64,000 nt of DNA. Origin: Saprospiraceae bacterium. GTDB lineage: Bacteria > Bacteroidota > Bacteroidia > Chitinophagales > Saprospiraceae. How positions within the stretch are numbered: position 1 is the first letter of the stretch; each line of letters starts with the position of its first letter. The notes beneath the pieces are model-generated. The model was not told where the DNA came from, did no database searches, and was given only the letters and a program-made list of their open reading frames with translations. The position numbers and the translations under genes were made by a program. Shown one piece after another: positions 26,714 through 35,329 of this stretch. Location: the NCBI GenBank assembly GCA_016717265.1, contig JADKFX010000001.1, forward strand, positions 124,001 to 188,000, written 5' to 3'.

Positions 26714-27670
26714 ATGTTTTCAGTCTGTTATTTAAAAAATCAACGGCTTTTGCCATTGTTGGCCTTCCCTTTTTTGGTTTGGCTGTTACCACAAAAAACA
26801 GACGTAAAGTCAACAGATATTTCCTCTGAAAAAATCAACCTCGCTCTACGCCGAACTGCAGATGGATTGTTACGCCAATCGGGCGACAGTACAAGTCGAA
26901 TACCAGCAATTGAACAAGTCAGCAAATTAATTTGGAGGGTGCGACTCGACCAGCCTTTTAATTACGAACAACTTCCAGCAATACTCCAATCTTCATTAGA
27001 CTTGCATGGAATCCTGCAAGCTTATAATGTAACGATTCGCAAATGTGTTGATGCAACGATTGATTTAGGTTACCATCAATTTGATTTTTTGCAACAAAAA
27101 GCAAAGCTTGACAATAAAATCAAAACAAACGATAGCCTTTCTTTACTTTCAAACTCCAATAAAAATGAAATTCTTGTGCCTTGTGTAGGTCGAGATATGC
27201 CTGAAGGTTGCCATTATATTGAAATTTCTTTTTTGGAAAATGAACTAAAAAATTCTTTTTGGTCAACTAAAAGCTTGATTTTACTATTCATTTTAGTCGG
27301 TTTTGCCGGGTATTGGTTTTTAATCAAACAAAAATCAATGTATTTGCTGAATGATGATTCCAGAGAACCAGAATGGTTGGAATTCGGAAATTCGCGTCTC
27401 GATGTTCCTGGTCAAATATTACTTTGTTCTGGTATTCGTCAAACACTAACTTTCCGGGAAACGAAATTACTAAAACTTTTGGTCACCAGTCCTGATCGAC
27501 TCTTGGAACGAGATTTCATAATTCAACAGGTTTGGGCAGATGAAGGTGTTTTAGTCGGTCGAAGTGTGGATGTTTTTGTTTCAAGATTGAGAAAGAAATT
27601 ATCTGCTGATGTTTCTATCGGAATAGTTGCTGTGCATGGCGTTGGTTATCGACTTGAAACCGGAAAATAA
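26714..27670 (+). CDS. Membrane-bound winged-helix transcription regulator with C-terminal OmpR-type domain
   Basis: The 318 residues have an N-terminal hydrophobic anchor (about 11-26), a periplasmic domain of about 160 residues containing four cysteines, a transmembrane helix (187-204) and a C-terminal OmpR/PhoB winged helix (about 220-316). The last carries LTFRETKLLKLLVTSPDRLLERDFIIQQVW, SVDVFVSRLRKKL and VHGVGYRLE. ToxR and CadC also tether such a domain, but with the DNA-binding part N-terminal, so the order here is reversed. It should be a one-component sensor with the DNA-binding domain in the cytoplasm. The upstream BNR gene is a candidate target or partner. Confidence 0.85.
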   Translation: MFSVCYLKNQRLLPLLAFPFLVWLLPQKTDVKSTDISSEKINLALRRTADGLLRQSGDSTSRIPAIEQVSKLIWRVRLDQPFNYEQLPAILQSSLDLHGILQAYNVTIRKCVDATIDLGYHQFDFLQQKAKLDNKIKTNDSLSLLSNSNKNEILVPCVGRDMPEGCHYIEISFLENELKNSFWSTKSLILLFILVGFAGYWFLIKQKSMYLLNDDSREPEWLEFGNSRLDVPGQILLCSGIRQTLTFRETKLLKLLVTSPDRLLERDFIIQQVWADEGVLVGRSVDVFVSRLRKKLSADVSIGIVAVHGVGYRLETGK

Positions 27671-27925
27671 ATGCTTGAAATAATCAACTGATTTTCTGAG
27701 TTCTATCTGAACAACTATTTTTTTCTTAAGATATTCTATTAAGTTTCTAATTATGGTAATTAGGTAAATTTGAATTCACCCTCATGAATAGCATTAAGAT
27801 AGAATCAAAATCAAATATTTTGTACTTATTCTAAGACCAGAATGAATTTACAAGAATCATTCACTTTTAATGCATTTCTATGAAATCTCTTCACGTTTAA
27901 ATTGAAAAAGTTTATAAATTTGAGA

Positions 27926-30592
27926 ATGAAGAGATTAACTATTCTTATAAGTATCCTTTGTTTATGTGCAATAAATATTAATTCCCAAAATATTTATGAT
28001 GCTAGACAATCTGTAATCGTGGAGGCTAACATTTTTGAAAATCCACCCAGAATCAAGCTAAATTGGGTATTAGATACAATTAATGGAGGATATACTATAT
28101 GGCGCAAAAGTAAATACGATGTCACTTGGGGTGATAGTGTAGCCATCCTTGGACCTGACATGACTTCATGGGTCGATACTGCTGTTACCGTGGGTATAGG
28201 CTATGAATATCAAGTCCTTAAAAGTTTGCCAGCTTTTACATATGAAATTGGTAAAAAGAATTTTGGTTCCGGATATATTTATTGTGGAATAAAACTACCA
28301 CCTATACACCATCGCGGAAATTGTCTAATAGCAATTGATAGCACATTTTCACAATCACTGGCACCTGAGATTTTGCGTTTAATTTCAGATTTAGAAAGTG
28401 ATGGCTGGAATGCTCAATCTGTTATTATCGGTCGAAATGATCCTATTGCAAAAGTGAAATCCTTTATTGTTAGCTGGGCAGAAAATAACAAGAACCAAAA
28501 TCTAACACTTTTTTTATTAGGTCGAATTCCGATTCCATATTCAGGTGATATCGCTCCGGATGGCCACCATAGTGACCATAGAGGTGCTTGGCCATGTGAT
28601 GGTTATTATGGAAATTTGGATGGTATTTGGACTGATTCATTAATAAATAATAAAACCGCTGCAGACCGGCGAAATCAAAATATTCCAGGGGATGGTAAAT
28701 TTGACAACATTGTATTTCCAACACCGGTAAAAATCCAAATTGGACGTGTAGATTTTGCGAAAATGACCAAATTTTCAGAATCCGAAGAACAACTTTTACG
28801 TCGCTATCTTAATAAAGATCATATTTGGCGAACCGGAGGTTTGAATATTCAGGAACGAGGTTTAGTTGATAATAATTTTCCATCTTCTTTGGAAGGATTA
28901 GGACAATCCGGTTGGAAAAATTTCTCCACGATGTTTGGCTATTCAAAAGTAAAAGATTTACAGTACCGACAAACACTTACTAACCAATCTTATTTATGGT
29001 CCTATGGATGCGGAGGTGGTGGACCTGAAAGCGCTTCAGATATTTCAAGCACGACATATTTCACAACGGATTCGCTACAAACAATATTTACTTTGTTATT
29101 TGGTTCCTATTTTGGTGATTGGGACTATCCAAATGATTTTCTACGCGGCGCAATTGCGTCTAAAACCTGTCTTACCAGTACCTGGGCGAATCGTCCAAAT
29201 TGGCTTTTTCATCATATGGCCCTTGGAGAACACATAGGATATTCCACACAGCTTACAATGAACAACTTTGGACTTTATTTTCCACCTTTTTACGGAGCTT
29301 ATGTACATACTGCACTCCTGGGTGATCCAACACTTCGAATGCATATTCTCAAACCTATTGAAAATCTGAGTGCAGTCCAATCTGAAAAAAACATAAAAAT
29401 TGAATGGCAAGACCCTGCTCATGCTTTAGGATATTTTATTTATAAAAAAACAGCTAAAGACTCAACTTATATTTTATTGAATTCAATTCCTGTTACAAAT
29501 AAAATTTATATTGATTCCTGTGCTGGGTTTGGACAGATTTCCTATAGGGTGCGAAGTATGGAGCTTCGAACAAGTGCTAGTGGTTCATACTATAATCTAA
29601 GCTCTGGAGTTGAGGTTTCAATTTTTAATGATCCAAACTCTTATCTTACAAAAGCAGATTTAATTCCATCTCTATATTTTGATAAACTTACTGTAAAAAA
29701 TACTTCTCTAAATAGCAAATCTTTTTATTGGACTTTTGGAGATGGCGGAGAAAGTACTGAGTTTCAACCAGATCATCTGTATACCCTGAATGGAGAATAT
29801 AAACTTTGTCTTACCGCATATGATGCTTGCAATTCTGATACTTCCTGTCATGTTTTGACTATCACTTCAAGTCTCCCTCAAGTTTCAGCAATGATTGATG
29901 ATGCAAAATGTTTTGGGACTGCAACAGGATCTATCACTTTGCAAACCGTAGGAGGCACACCAATGCTTAAATTTAATTGGTCGAATTTACCAGATACAAT
30001 TAACAAGCTTAATAACATTTTAGCTGGAACTTACTTTTGTACAATTACATCAGAAACTAACAATCGCGCTGTACATGGACCTTTCATTGTTAAACAGCCT
30101 ACAGCCTGGATAATTAATGAAACCATTGCGATGTCAGATCCCGGTAAATCTAATGGCTCTGTTTCCATAAATCCTCAAGGCGGCTGTCCACCTTATATTT
30201 TTAAATGGAGTACAGGTCAAACAACCTATGGTATTCAAGATCTGAATCCTGGTCTATATTGTGTCACGATTACTGATTGCAAAACTTGTTCACAAGAATA
30301 TTGCGCAACCATTAAATTTAAAACAAGTATTCAGGAACTTCCTTCCCTGGTATCTTACAAGCTCCTTCCAAATCCGACTTATGAAACCTTATCGTTAGAA
30401 CTTGAATTTGAAGACAGCCAAGAACTTCAATTATGCATTTTTGATGCCAATGGTAAACGGATTTCAAATCAAAAATGTCAAGGTAAAGACATTCAATTAA
30501 GTTGGGATGTTCGAACGTTGACAAATGGAATCTATTGGATTCATATTCAGAGTGCGCAAGGATATGCGATTATTCCTTTTACGAAAGTGTGA
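27926..30592 (+). CDS. Large secreted protein: degenerate C25-peptidase-like domain, PKD, SprB-like repeats, T9SS domain
   Basis: ATG at 27926 gives 888 residues with a signal peptide ending ININSQ; a TTG at 27902 would add eight. About residues 125-470 look like a gingipain (C25) fold: LFLLGRIPIPYSGD, GDGKFDNIVFPTPVKIQIGR, WDYPNDFLRGA and LLGDPTLRM. The catalytic pair appears lost: the His segment reads LWSYGCGGGG and the Cys segment reads FGSYFGDWD. Then come a fibronectin-like stretch, a PKD domain (SFYWTFGDGGES, 599-645), two SprB-like repeats (about 655-790) and a T9SS sorting domain. It may be a non-enzymatic adhesin or scaffold. Confidence 0.82.
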   Translation: MKRLTILISILCLCAININSQNIYDARQSVIVEANIFENPPRIKLNWVLDTINGGYTIWRKSKYDVTWGDSVAILGPDMTSWVDTAVTVGIGYEYQVLKSLPAFTYEIGKKNFGSGYIYCGIKLPPIHHRGNCLIAIDSTFSQSLAPEILRLISDLESDGWNAQSVIIGRNDPIAKVKSFIVSWAENNKNQNLTLFLLGRIPIPYSGDIAPDGHHSDHRGAWPCDGYYGNLDGIWTDSLINNKTAADRRNQNIPGDGKFDNIVFPTPVKIQIGRVDFAKMTKFSESEEQLLRRYLNKDHIWRTGGLNIQERGLVDNNFPSSLEGLGQSGWKNFSTMFGYSKVKDLQYRQTLTNQSYLWSYGCGGGGPESASDISSTTYFTTDSLQTIFTLLFGSYFGDWDYPNDFLRGAIASKTCLTSTWANRPNWLFHHMALGEHIGYSTQLTMNNFGLYFPPFYGAYVHTALLGDPTLRMHILKPIENLSAVQSEKNIKIEWQDPAHALGYFIYKKTAKDSTYILLNSIPVTNKIYIDSCAGFGQISYRVRSMELRTSASGSYYNLSSGVEVSIFNDPNSYLTKADLIPSLYFDKLTVKNTSLNSKSFYWTFGDGGESTEFQPDHLYTLNGEYKLCLTAYDACNSDTSCHVLTITSSLPQVSAMIDDAKCFGTATGSITLQTVGGTPMLKFNWSNLPDTINKLNNILAGTYFCTITSETNNRAVHGPFIVKQPTAWIINETIAMSDPGKSNGSVSINPQGGCPPYIFKWSTGQTTYGIQDLNPGLYCVTITDCKTCSQEYCATIKFKTSIQELPSLVSYKLLPNPTYETLSLELEFEDSQELQLCIFDANGKRISNQKCQGKDIQLSWDVRTLTNGIYWIHIQSAQGYAIIPFTKV

Positions 30593-30798
30593 AACTAGTT
30601 AATTAGGTATTATTATCCGTGGTGGCTTAAATTTTAAATTTGTTTCAATGTTTAAGTCCTTTTTAATAAATAGAAACCAATCATATATAGAAATAACTAA
30701 ATTATTTGACTAATTTGCTTCTTGATTTAAGTAGCTATTATTTTTACCATATACTTCATTAATAATTCTCAAATTTAGATTCCTTAAATATTTAGAAA

Positions 30799-31164
30799 AT
30801 GAAAAAAAATATTCCAAATCCAAAATTTTTGATTTTCATTTTATTTTTGATAGTTTTCACTTCCAAAAGTTGCACTACCATCCACGCATACCAAATTGGA
30901 GGTCCGCATGGCCGGGAACTTGGAAATCAACCTTCTACTGAATGGAAAAGTCAAAAACAAAATACCTACTTATGGGGAGCCATACGACAAGATGTTAAAA
31001 TTGAAAATTGTGCATTGGCAGATGGATCTCGATTGAATATTGAAGAATTTAAAATCGAAAAAAACTTTGGATGTACGATTGCGCATATTTTAACCCTTGG
31101 AATTTGGGAACCCGTTATTATTAGTTGGAAATGTGCTAAACCAAAAAACATTCATCATGATTAG
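30799..31164 (+). CDS. Bor-family lipoprotein
   Basis: The 121-residue protein has a lipoprotein-like signal (KSCTTIHAYQIGG), then the Bor/Iss pattern: HAYQIGGPHG, a YLWGAIRQDVKIENCALADGS core, and TLGIWEPVIISWKC at the end. Bor of phage lambda gives serum resistance; in environmental bacteria the role is unknown. Its last eight bases overlap the start of the FAD oxidase gene. Confidence 0.82.
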   Translation: MKKNIPNPKFLIFILFLIVFTSKSCTTIHAYQIGGPHGRELGNQPSTEWKSQKQNTYLWGAIRQDVKIENCALADGSRLNIEEFKIEKNFGCTIAHILTLGIWEPVIISWKCAKPKNIHHD

Positions 31165-32701
31165 AAGAAATGGACCTGTGAAATGGAGCAATATTCATGT
31201 TACCGTCACACAAACAGTTGAAGATTTAATCGACATTGACAATTCAAATACAACTGGCTTCACACCAACTAAAATTGAACTCTTAAACCAAGCATCCAGC
31301 GATATAAATAATTTAATTCAAGAAGCCCGATTGAAAAAAAAACGAATTCGGGCTATCGGATCTTCATGGGCGCTCTCAAACATTCAAGTCACAGAAAATT
31401 GGCTTTTAAATACTAAATTACTCAATGCATGTTTTGAATTAGAAAATAATTGGTTTCATGCAACGTACCCCAACGAAAAAAAGAATCTTCTTGTCATTAC
31501 ACAATGTGGAATTTCAATAGCCGAACTAAATGTATATTTAGAATTACCAAAAAATAGAAATCAAATAGCCCGGTCTTTAAAAACTGCAGGCATTGGGGCA
31601 GGTCAAACAATTGTTGGCTCAGTTTCCGGAAATACACATGGCGCCGCTGTCAATTTTGGAGCGTTACCTGACTTTGTTGTAGCAATTCAAATTTGCAATG
31701 GCACGAATACTCCGATTTGGTTAGAGCGAAGTGACTACAGTGTAATGAGTCAAGAATTTATTGAAACTACAAATTCAAAATTAATTCGGGATACAAATAT
31801 CTTTAATGCCGCTCTCGTAAGTTTTGGTGCATTCGGAATTATTACTGCCTACGCAATCGAAACAGAGCCAATTTATCAAGTTAAATTTCCTAAAATCAAA
31901 GAAATAAATCTTGAAACCCTTGAAAATTTATTAAATGATGCTTCCTATTACTCAAAACTTCACCACCTTGAATTTGTATTTAATCCCTATACAGAAAATA
32001 GTTTTTATCTAATTGAAGGAACCAAAGTTGATTTTGAAGCTGGTCATCCAATACCACCACCTTTGTGGATTATCACTAATAGAAAAGGATATGCTCCCGG
32101 AGACAAAACAGCAAAATTTTTACTAAACCTTCCATTTATATCTGCAAAATATAAATCAAAGATTCAATTTAATGAATATCTTAAGAAATCAGTACTTAGT
32201 GATGTGAGAGGTACTTCAGGTCAACTTTATACTGCAACAATAACCTATTTAGAAGGATACAATGAAACGGCTCTCGCAGTTTCTATCACAGACGCCATTA
32301 AAACTATTCAAATATTAAAACAAGAAACAGCTAAATTGAAATTGCCTTTGGTCTTTCAATCAAGAGTTGTCCATCCTGGCAATGCAATATTCGGATTTAC
32401 AAATCATTCCCCAAAATCAGTCGTATTTGAATTTGGAATTGTTAACAATTCAACCTACCCAAAATTTGAACAATTAATATTAAGTCAATTGGAAAAAGCA
32501 GGTATAAAATATACCTTACACTGGTCAAAAAATTCGCTCGTTAATAAAGCCCGACTTTTACAAATGTATGGTCAACTAAAAATTGATATTTGGAAAAAAA
32601 GTAGAAAAGATTTATTTAACAATGAAATAGCGTTAATGCAAATATTTGATAATATCCATTCAAAACAATCAGAACTTGAAAGTCCTATCAATATAGCTTA
32701 A
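31157..32701 (+). CDS. FAD-linked oxidase (VAO/aldono-lactone oxidase type)
   Basis: ATG at 31157 gives 514 residues (an upstream in-frame ATG at 31097 would add 20 inside the Bor gene). The N-terminal FAD domain contains KKRIRAIGSSWALSNI, GISIAELNVYLE, and GIGAGQTIVGSVSGNTHGAAVNFG, the family's pyrophosphate-binding region with a conserved H in S-G-N-T-H-G. The C-terminal part holds the substrate domain and ends WGS-like KIDIWKKSRKDL. Relatives oxidise sugar lactones or alditols to give H2O2. No signal peptide, so it is cytoplasmic. Confidence 0.85.
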   Translation: MIRRNGPVKWSNIHVTVTQTVEDLIDIDNSNTTGFTPTKIELLNQASSDINNLIQEARLKKKRIRAIGSSWALSNIQVTENWLLNTKLLNACFELENNWFHATYPNEKKNLLVITQCGISIAELNVYLELPKNRNQIARSLKTAGIGAGQTIVGSVSGNTHGAAVNFGALPDFVVAIQICNGTNTPIWLERSDYSVMSQEFIETTNSKLIRDTNIFNAALVSFGAFGIITAYAIETEPIYQVKFPKIKEINLETLENLLNDASYYSKLHHLEFVFNPYTENSFYLIEGTKVDFEAGHPIPPPLWIITNRKGYAPGDKTAKFLLNLPFISAKYKSKIQFNEYLKKSVLSDVRGTSGQLYTATITYLEGYNETALAVSITDAIKTIQILKQETAKLKLPLVFQSRVVHPGNAIFGFTNHSPKSVVFEFGIVNNSTYPKFEQLILSQLEKAGIKYTLHWSKNSLVNKARLLQMYGQLKIDIWKKSRKDLFNNEIALMQIFDNIHSKQSELESPINIA

Positions 32702-32745
32702 TTTTGATAAAATAATTACGCATAATATTAACCGGAATAATTAAA

Positions 32746-33093
32746 ATGTGGAATATAAATACCATTTGGTTTGAAATTGCTGTTGTAAGTATACTTCTGG
32801 TATTGGGGCATATATTCTTAGGCCACTTTGAAGAACGAAGTCCAAAATGGAGAAAACTATTGAAATTTATAATTGCAATCTTGCTCACTATTTTGCTATC
32901 TATTTATTTTGGTCGGACGGTTGCATTTTGTGTCATCGGGATTTGGTTGATCCCTATATTTTATATTCATGGTGTACTCTTACCCAGGAAAGGAATAAAC
33001 GGTTGGACAGGCGAACCGAAATCAAAATACTATGAGTTTCGTGGATGGAGCAAAGATATCTTTGACAATAACAACACAAAGAATTCAGCTTAA
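32746..33093 (+). CDS. Small hypothetical membrane protein
   Basis: The 115-residue product has three hydrophobic helices (about 8-27, 40-54 and 57-78) and a hydrophilic C-terminal tail (GWTGEPKSKYYEFRGW). It follows the FAD oxidase by 45 bases on the same strand. No family recognised. Confidence 0.7.
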   Translation: MWNINTIWFEIAVVSILLVLGHIFLGHFEERSPKWRKLLKFIIAILLTILLSIYFGRTVAFCVIGIWLIPIFYIHGVLLPRKGINGWTGEPKSKYYEFRGWSKDIFDNNNTKNSA

Positions 33094-33218
33094 AATAAAT
33101 TTTGGTAAAAACTTATACAGAATCCCATATAAATTGCTATACCCAGCAACCTAGCATTCTGAAGAGTCCAACGATCAATTACCAGAATGCTTGTCACTCT
33201 TTATATACTTTTTAATGG

Positions 33219-33248
33219 AGGAGCGATAAATCGCTTTTAACCGCTCCT
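33219..33248. terminator. Two mutually exclusive hairpins after the membrane-protein gene
   Basis: AGCGAT-AA-ATCGCT (33222-33235) followed by TTTT makes a small terminator. Alternatively AGGAGCG (33219-33225) pairs with CGCTCCT (33242-33248). The two structures share bases, so only one can form. Confidence 0.45.
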
Positions 33249-33520
33249 ATTTGTTTTATAAATATATTTTCTGTATTTAAATACTAGTATATAACATTTC
33301 TTATTTGAATTAATTCAGAAAATTATTATTAAATTACAACTCGAATCTTTTAATATCAAGGTTTCTGTTGCGTTTGAATTATAAATCCGGGAAAATAAAA
33401 TTTCCACTGAATTATTTACTTCTTGTATTTTCATAAATGTAATTTGAAGACTCTTTTTTTCTTAATTTGTGTTAAACTATAGTATTAAATAAATGCCAAA
33501 TCAACTTTGACAAATAATCT

Positions 33521-33528
33521 TATCTTTG
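33521..33528 (+). promoter_or_regulatory. -7 promoter element for the T9SS gene at 33588
   Basis: TATCTTTG matches TAnnTTTG; transcription would begin near 33535, leaving about 50 bases of leader before the ATG. Confidence 0.5.
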
Positions 33529-33587
33529 CAAATAATTTATAGATATTAATTTGTTTAATATTTTTAATTTGAGTTTCCCTGATTTTA

Positions 33588-34448
33588 ATGAAAAAATTAA
33601 TTATCCTATTATTTCTTATAGACTGCAATCAAAGCTTTAGTCAGATTTTAAATAACTCGTTTGAAGATTGGATTTATGATCCAAAAGCTTTTATCGACAC
33701 CCAAAAGTGGGCTCTAAAACACTGGATTCACTGTGATAAACGCGGAAATCCTGATTCTCTAAAATACGGTACTTATAGAAATCCAAATGCCCAATCAGGT
33801 AAATATGCATTATCACTGTCGAGATGGTACAATTATTCTTTTGATGTCGTTAAATATAAAAACAGCATTAAATCAAAACCTACATTTTTACAAGGATTTT
33901 ACAAATTCTCTGAAAATCGTATGGGCAGTGGGATCCTTGATACCGCTGAAATCTCCATTTACCTTACAAAATTTAATACAGTTTCCAAACTCATTGACAC
34001 GATTGCTTTAGCAATTTGTGATTTACCTCCTACACCCTATTTTACAATTTTTAATTGCAAGATAAATTATAAACGCTTAGCACTCATTCCCGATAGTATA
34101 ATCGTTTATATTAAACCATCCAAATTTGAAAACACCGGCGGTGGCTGTGCAAACGAACCTTGGTGCTCCTATTTAAATATAGATAATTTAATGCTCGAAT
34201 ATGGAAACTTAAATCAAGATTCAATTGAACAAAAATATTATAAAATTTCACCAAATCCTTCTTCTGGACAATTTACAATCATCGGTAAAACGAGCAATAA
34301 AAGAATTAGTATTTATACTTTACTTGGCAATTTGGTGTATGATCAATTTATTGATGAGGATCACATTAAAATTACAATGAAAGATCTTAAAAACGGCTTA
34401 TATTTTTTACGCATTAATGGAAAGCCATTTAAATTATATATTAAATAG
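33588..34448 (+). CDS. Secreted hypothetical protein with T9SS sorting domain
   Basis: The 286-residue product has a signal peptide (LIILLFLIDCNQSFSQ). A jelly-roll-like body of about 190 residues begins NNSFEDW and contains NPNAQSGKYALSLSRW, the pattern of Bacteroidota carbohydrate-binding-like modules. The last 70 residues are a T9SS type A domain (ISPNPSSGQFTI, YTLLGNLVYD, GLYFLRINGK). No enzymatic motif is seen. It is convergent with the redoxin gene at 34529, with an A/T-rich hairpin between. Confidence 0.82.
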   Translation: MKKLIILLFLIDCNQSFSQILNNSFEDWIYDPKAFIDTQKWALKHWIHCDKRGNPDSLKYGTYRNPNAQSGKYALSLSRWYNYSFDVVKYKNSIKSKPTFLQGFYKFSENRMGSGILDTAEISIYLTKFNTVSKLIDTIALAICDLPPTPYFTIFNCKINYKRLALIPDSIIVYIKPSKFENTGGGCANEPWCSYLNIDNLMLEYGNLNQDSIEQKYYKISPNPSSGQFTIIGKTSNKRISIYTLLGNLVYDQFIDEDHIKITMKDLKNGLYFLRINGKPFKLYIK

Positions 34449-34467
34449 AGGTATAAAAAGCAACACC

Positions 34468-34493
34468 CAAAATAAAAGTCTGTCTTTATTTTG
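34468..34493. terminator. Bidirectional A/T-rich hairpin between convergent genes
   Basis: CAAAATAAA (34468-34476) is inverted as TTTATTTTG (34485-34493) with 8 bases between, placed midway between two convergent T9SS-protein genes. Confidence 0.5.
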
Positions 34494-34528
34494 TATCCAG
34501 GATTAATTACTACTATATTCTTCCAAAT

Positions 34529-35320
34529 TTAAATCACTTCAAATTTTATAACAAAATGCTTCTCATTTCCAATAATCATTTTAAATAGGTAGGTACCAGA
34601 TTTTAGTTCTGGAATTTTAAGATCATATCGGTTTTCATTGTTAAAATGAATTTTCTTTTTTAACACAGTCACTCCTAATAAATCAAAAATTTCAATTTTT
34701 GCCGGACCTGAAATGAATTCATCTAAATAAATCTGTAAATTTTGAGACTGGACTGGACTCGGTGAAATAACAACAAATTGACTCCTTACATTGCTAACAT
34801 TGGTTAAACAAGGTTTTGGCAAATTACCTTGCATTGCAAGTTTAAAATCAAAAACTACCAAAGTAGGTGGATCAAATTCAGCTACAATCTTTTTTGTAGA
34901 ATCTATTAAAATCAAGGTAGGAAATGCGGAAATATTATATTGGCTTACTACTTTATTCCCACCACCTTGCAATCCACTAATGGAAGGAAATTCAATTTTA
35001 TAAGTATTGTCGTATTCTAAAACTTCTGCATCTGTATCATTATAATCAATGGTAATAAATATAAGATCCTGCGTATTGCAACCATATTTCTCATAAGCCT
35101 TATTAACTTGTGGTGAATAGTATTGGCAAGGAATGCAGTTTGTAAAGAAAAAATCAATTATAACTTTTTTACCTTGCTCAATATAATCATAGAGCCGATG
35201 CGTTTTACCATGAACATCTGTAACTATAAAATCAGGCGCAGAATTTCCTACCTGGGCATTGACCTGAAGTCCATATATAATAATCAAAATGACTAAAGTT
35301 GCTTTAATTTGATTTGACAT
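34529..35320 (-). CDS. Secreted thioredoxin/TlpA-like protein with T9SS sorting domain
   Basis: The 263-residue protein has a signal peptide ending QVNAQ, then a redoxin domain (about 25-170): APDFIVTDVHGKTHRL, FFFTNCIPCQYYSPQV with the C-I-P-C redox pair, and the cis-proline segment ISAFPTLILID. Residues 185-263 are a T9SS type A domain. Thioredoxin domains sent to the surface by T9SS would act on extracellular or cell-surface disulfides. It lies 9 bases after the kelch gene on the same strand, so the two form an operon. Confidence 0.88.
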   Translation of the reverse strand: MSNQIKATLVILIIIYGLQVNAQVGNSAPDFIVTDVHGKTHRLYDYIEQGKKVIIDFFFTNCIPCQYYSPQVNKAYEKYGCNTQDLIFITIDYNDTDAEVLEYDNTYKIEFPSISGLQGGGNKVVSQYNISAFPTLILIDSTKKIVAEFDPPTLVVFDFKLAMQGNLPKPCLTNVSNVRSQFVVISPSPVQSQNLQIYLDEFISGPAKIEIFDLLGVTVLKKKIHFNNENRYDLKIPELKSGTYLFKMIIGNEKHFVIKFEVI

Positions 35321-35329
35321 GTTACTATT

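Larger units (their letters stand above)
33094..33587. other. Gap with two hairpins and a promoter
   Basis: The interval contains the alternative hairpins at 33219-33248, an inverted pair AGCATTCT/AGAATGCT (about 33152 and 33183), and the promoter box at 33521-33528. No gene is seen. Confidence 0.4.

Noticed and set aside
28470..28724. Minus-strand frame inside the large T9SS protein gene
   Set aside because: Lies fully within a well-supported gene; shadow.
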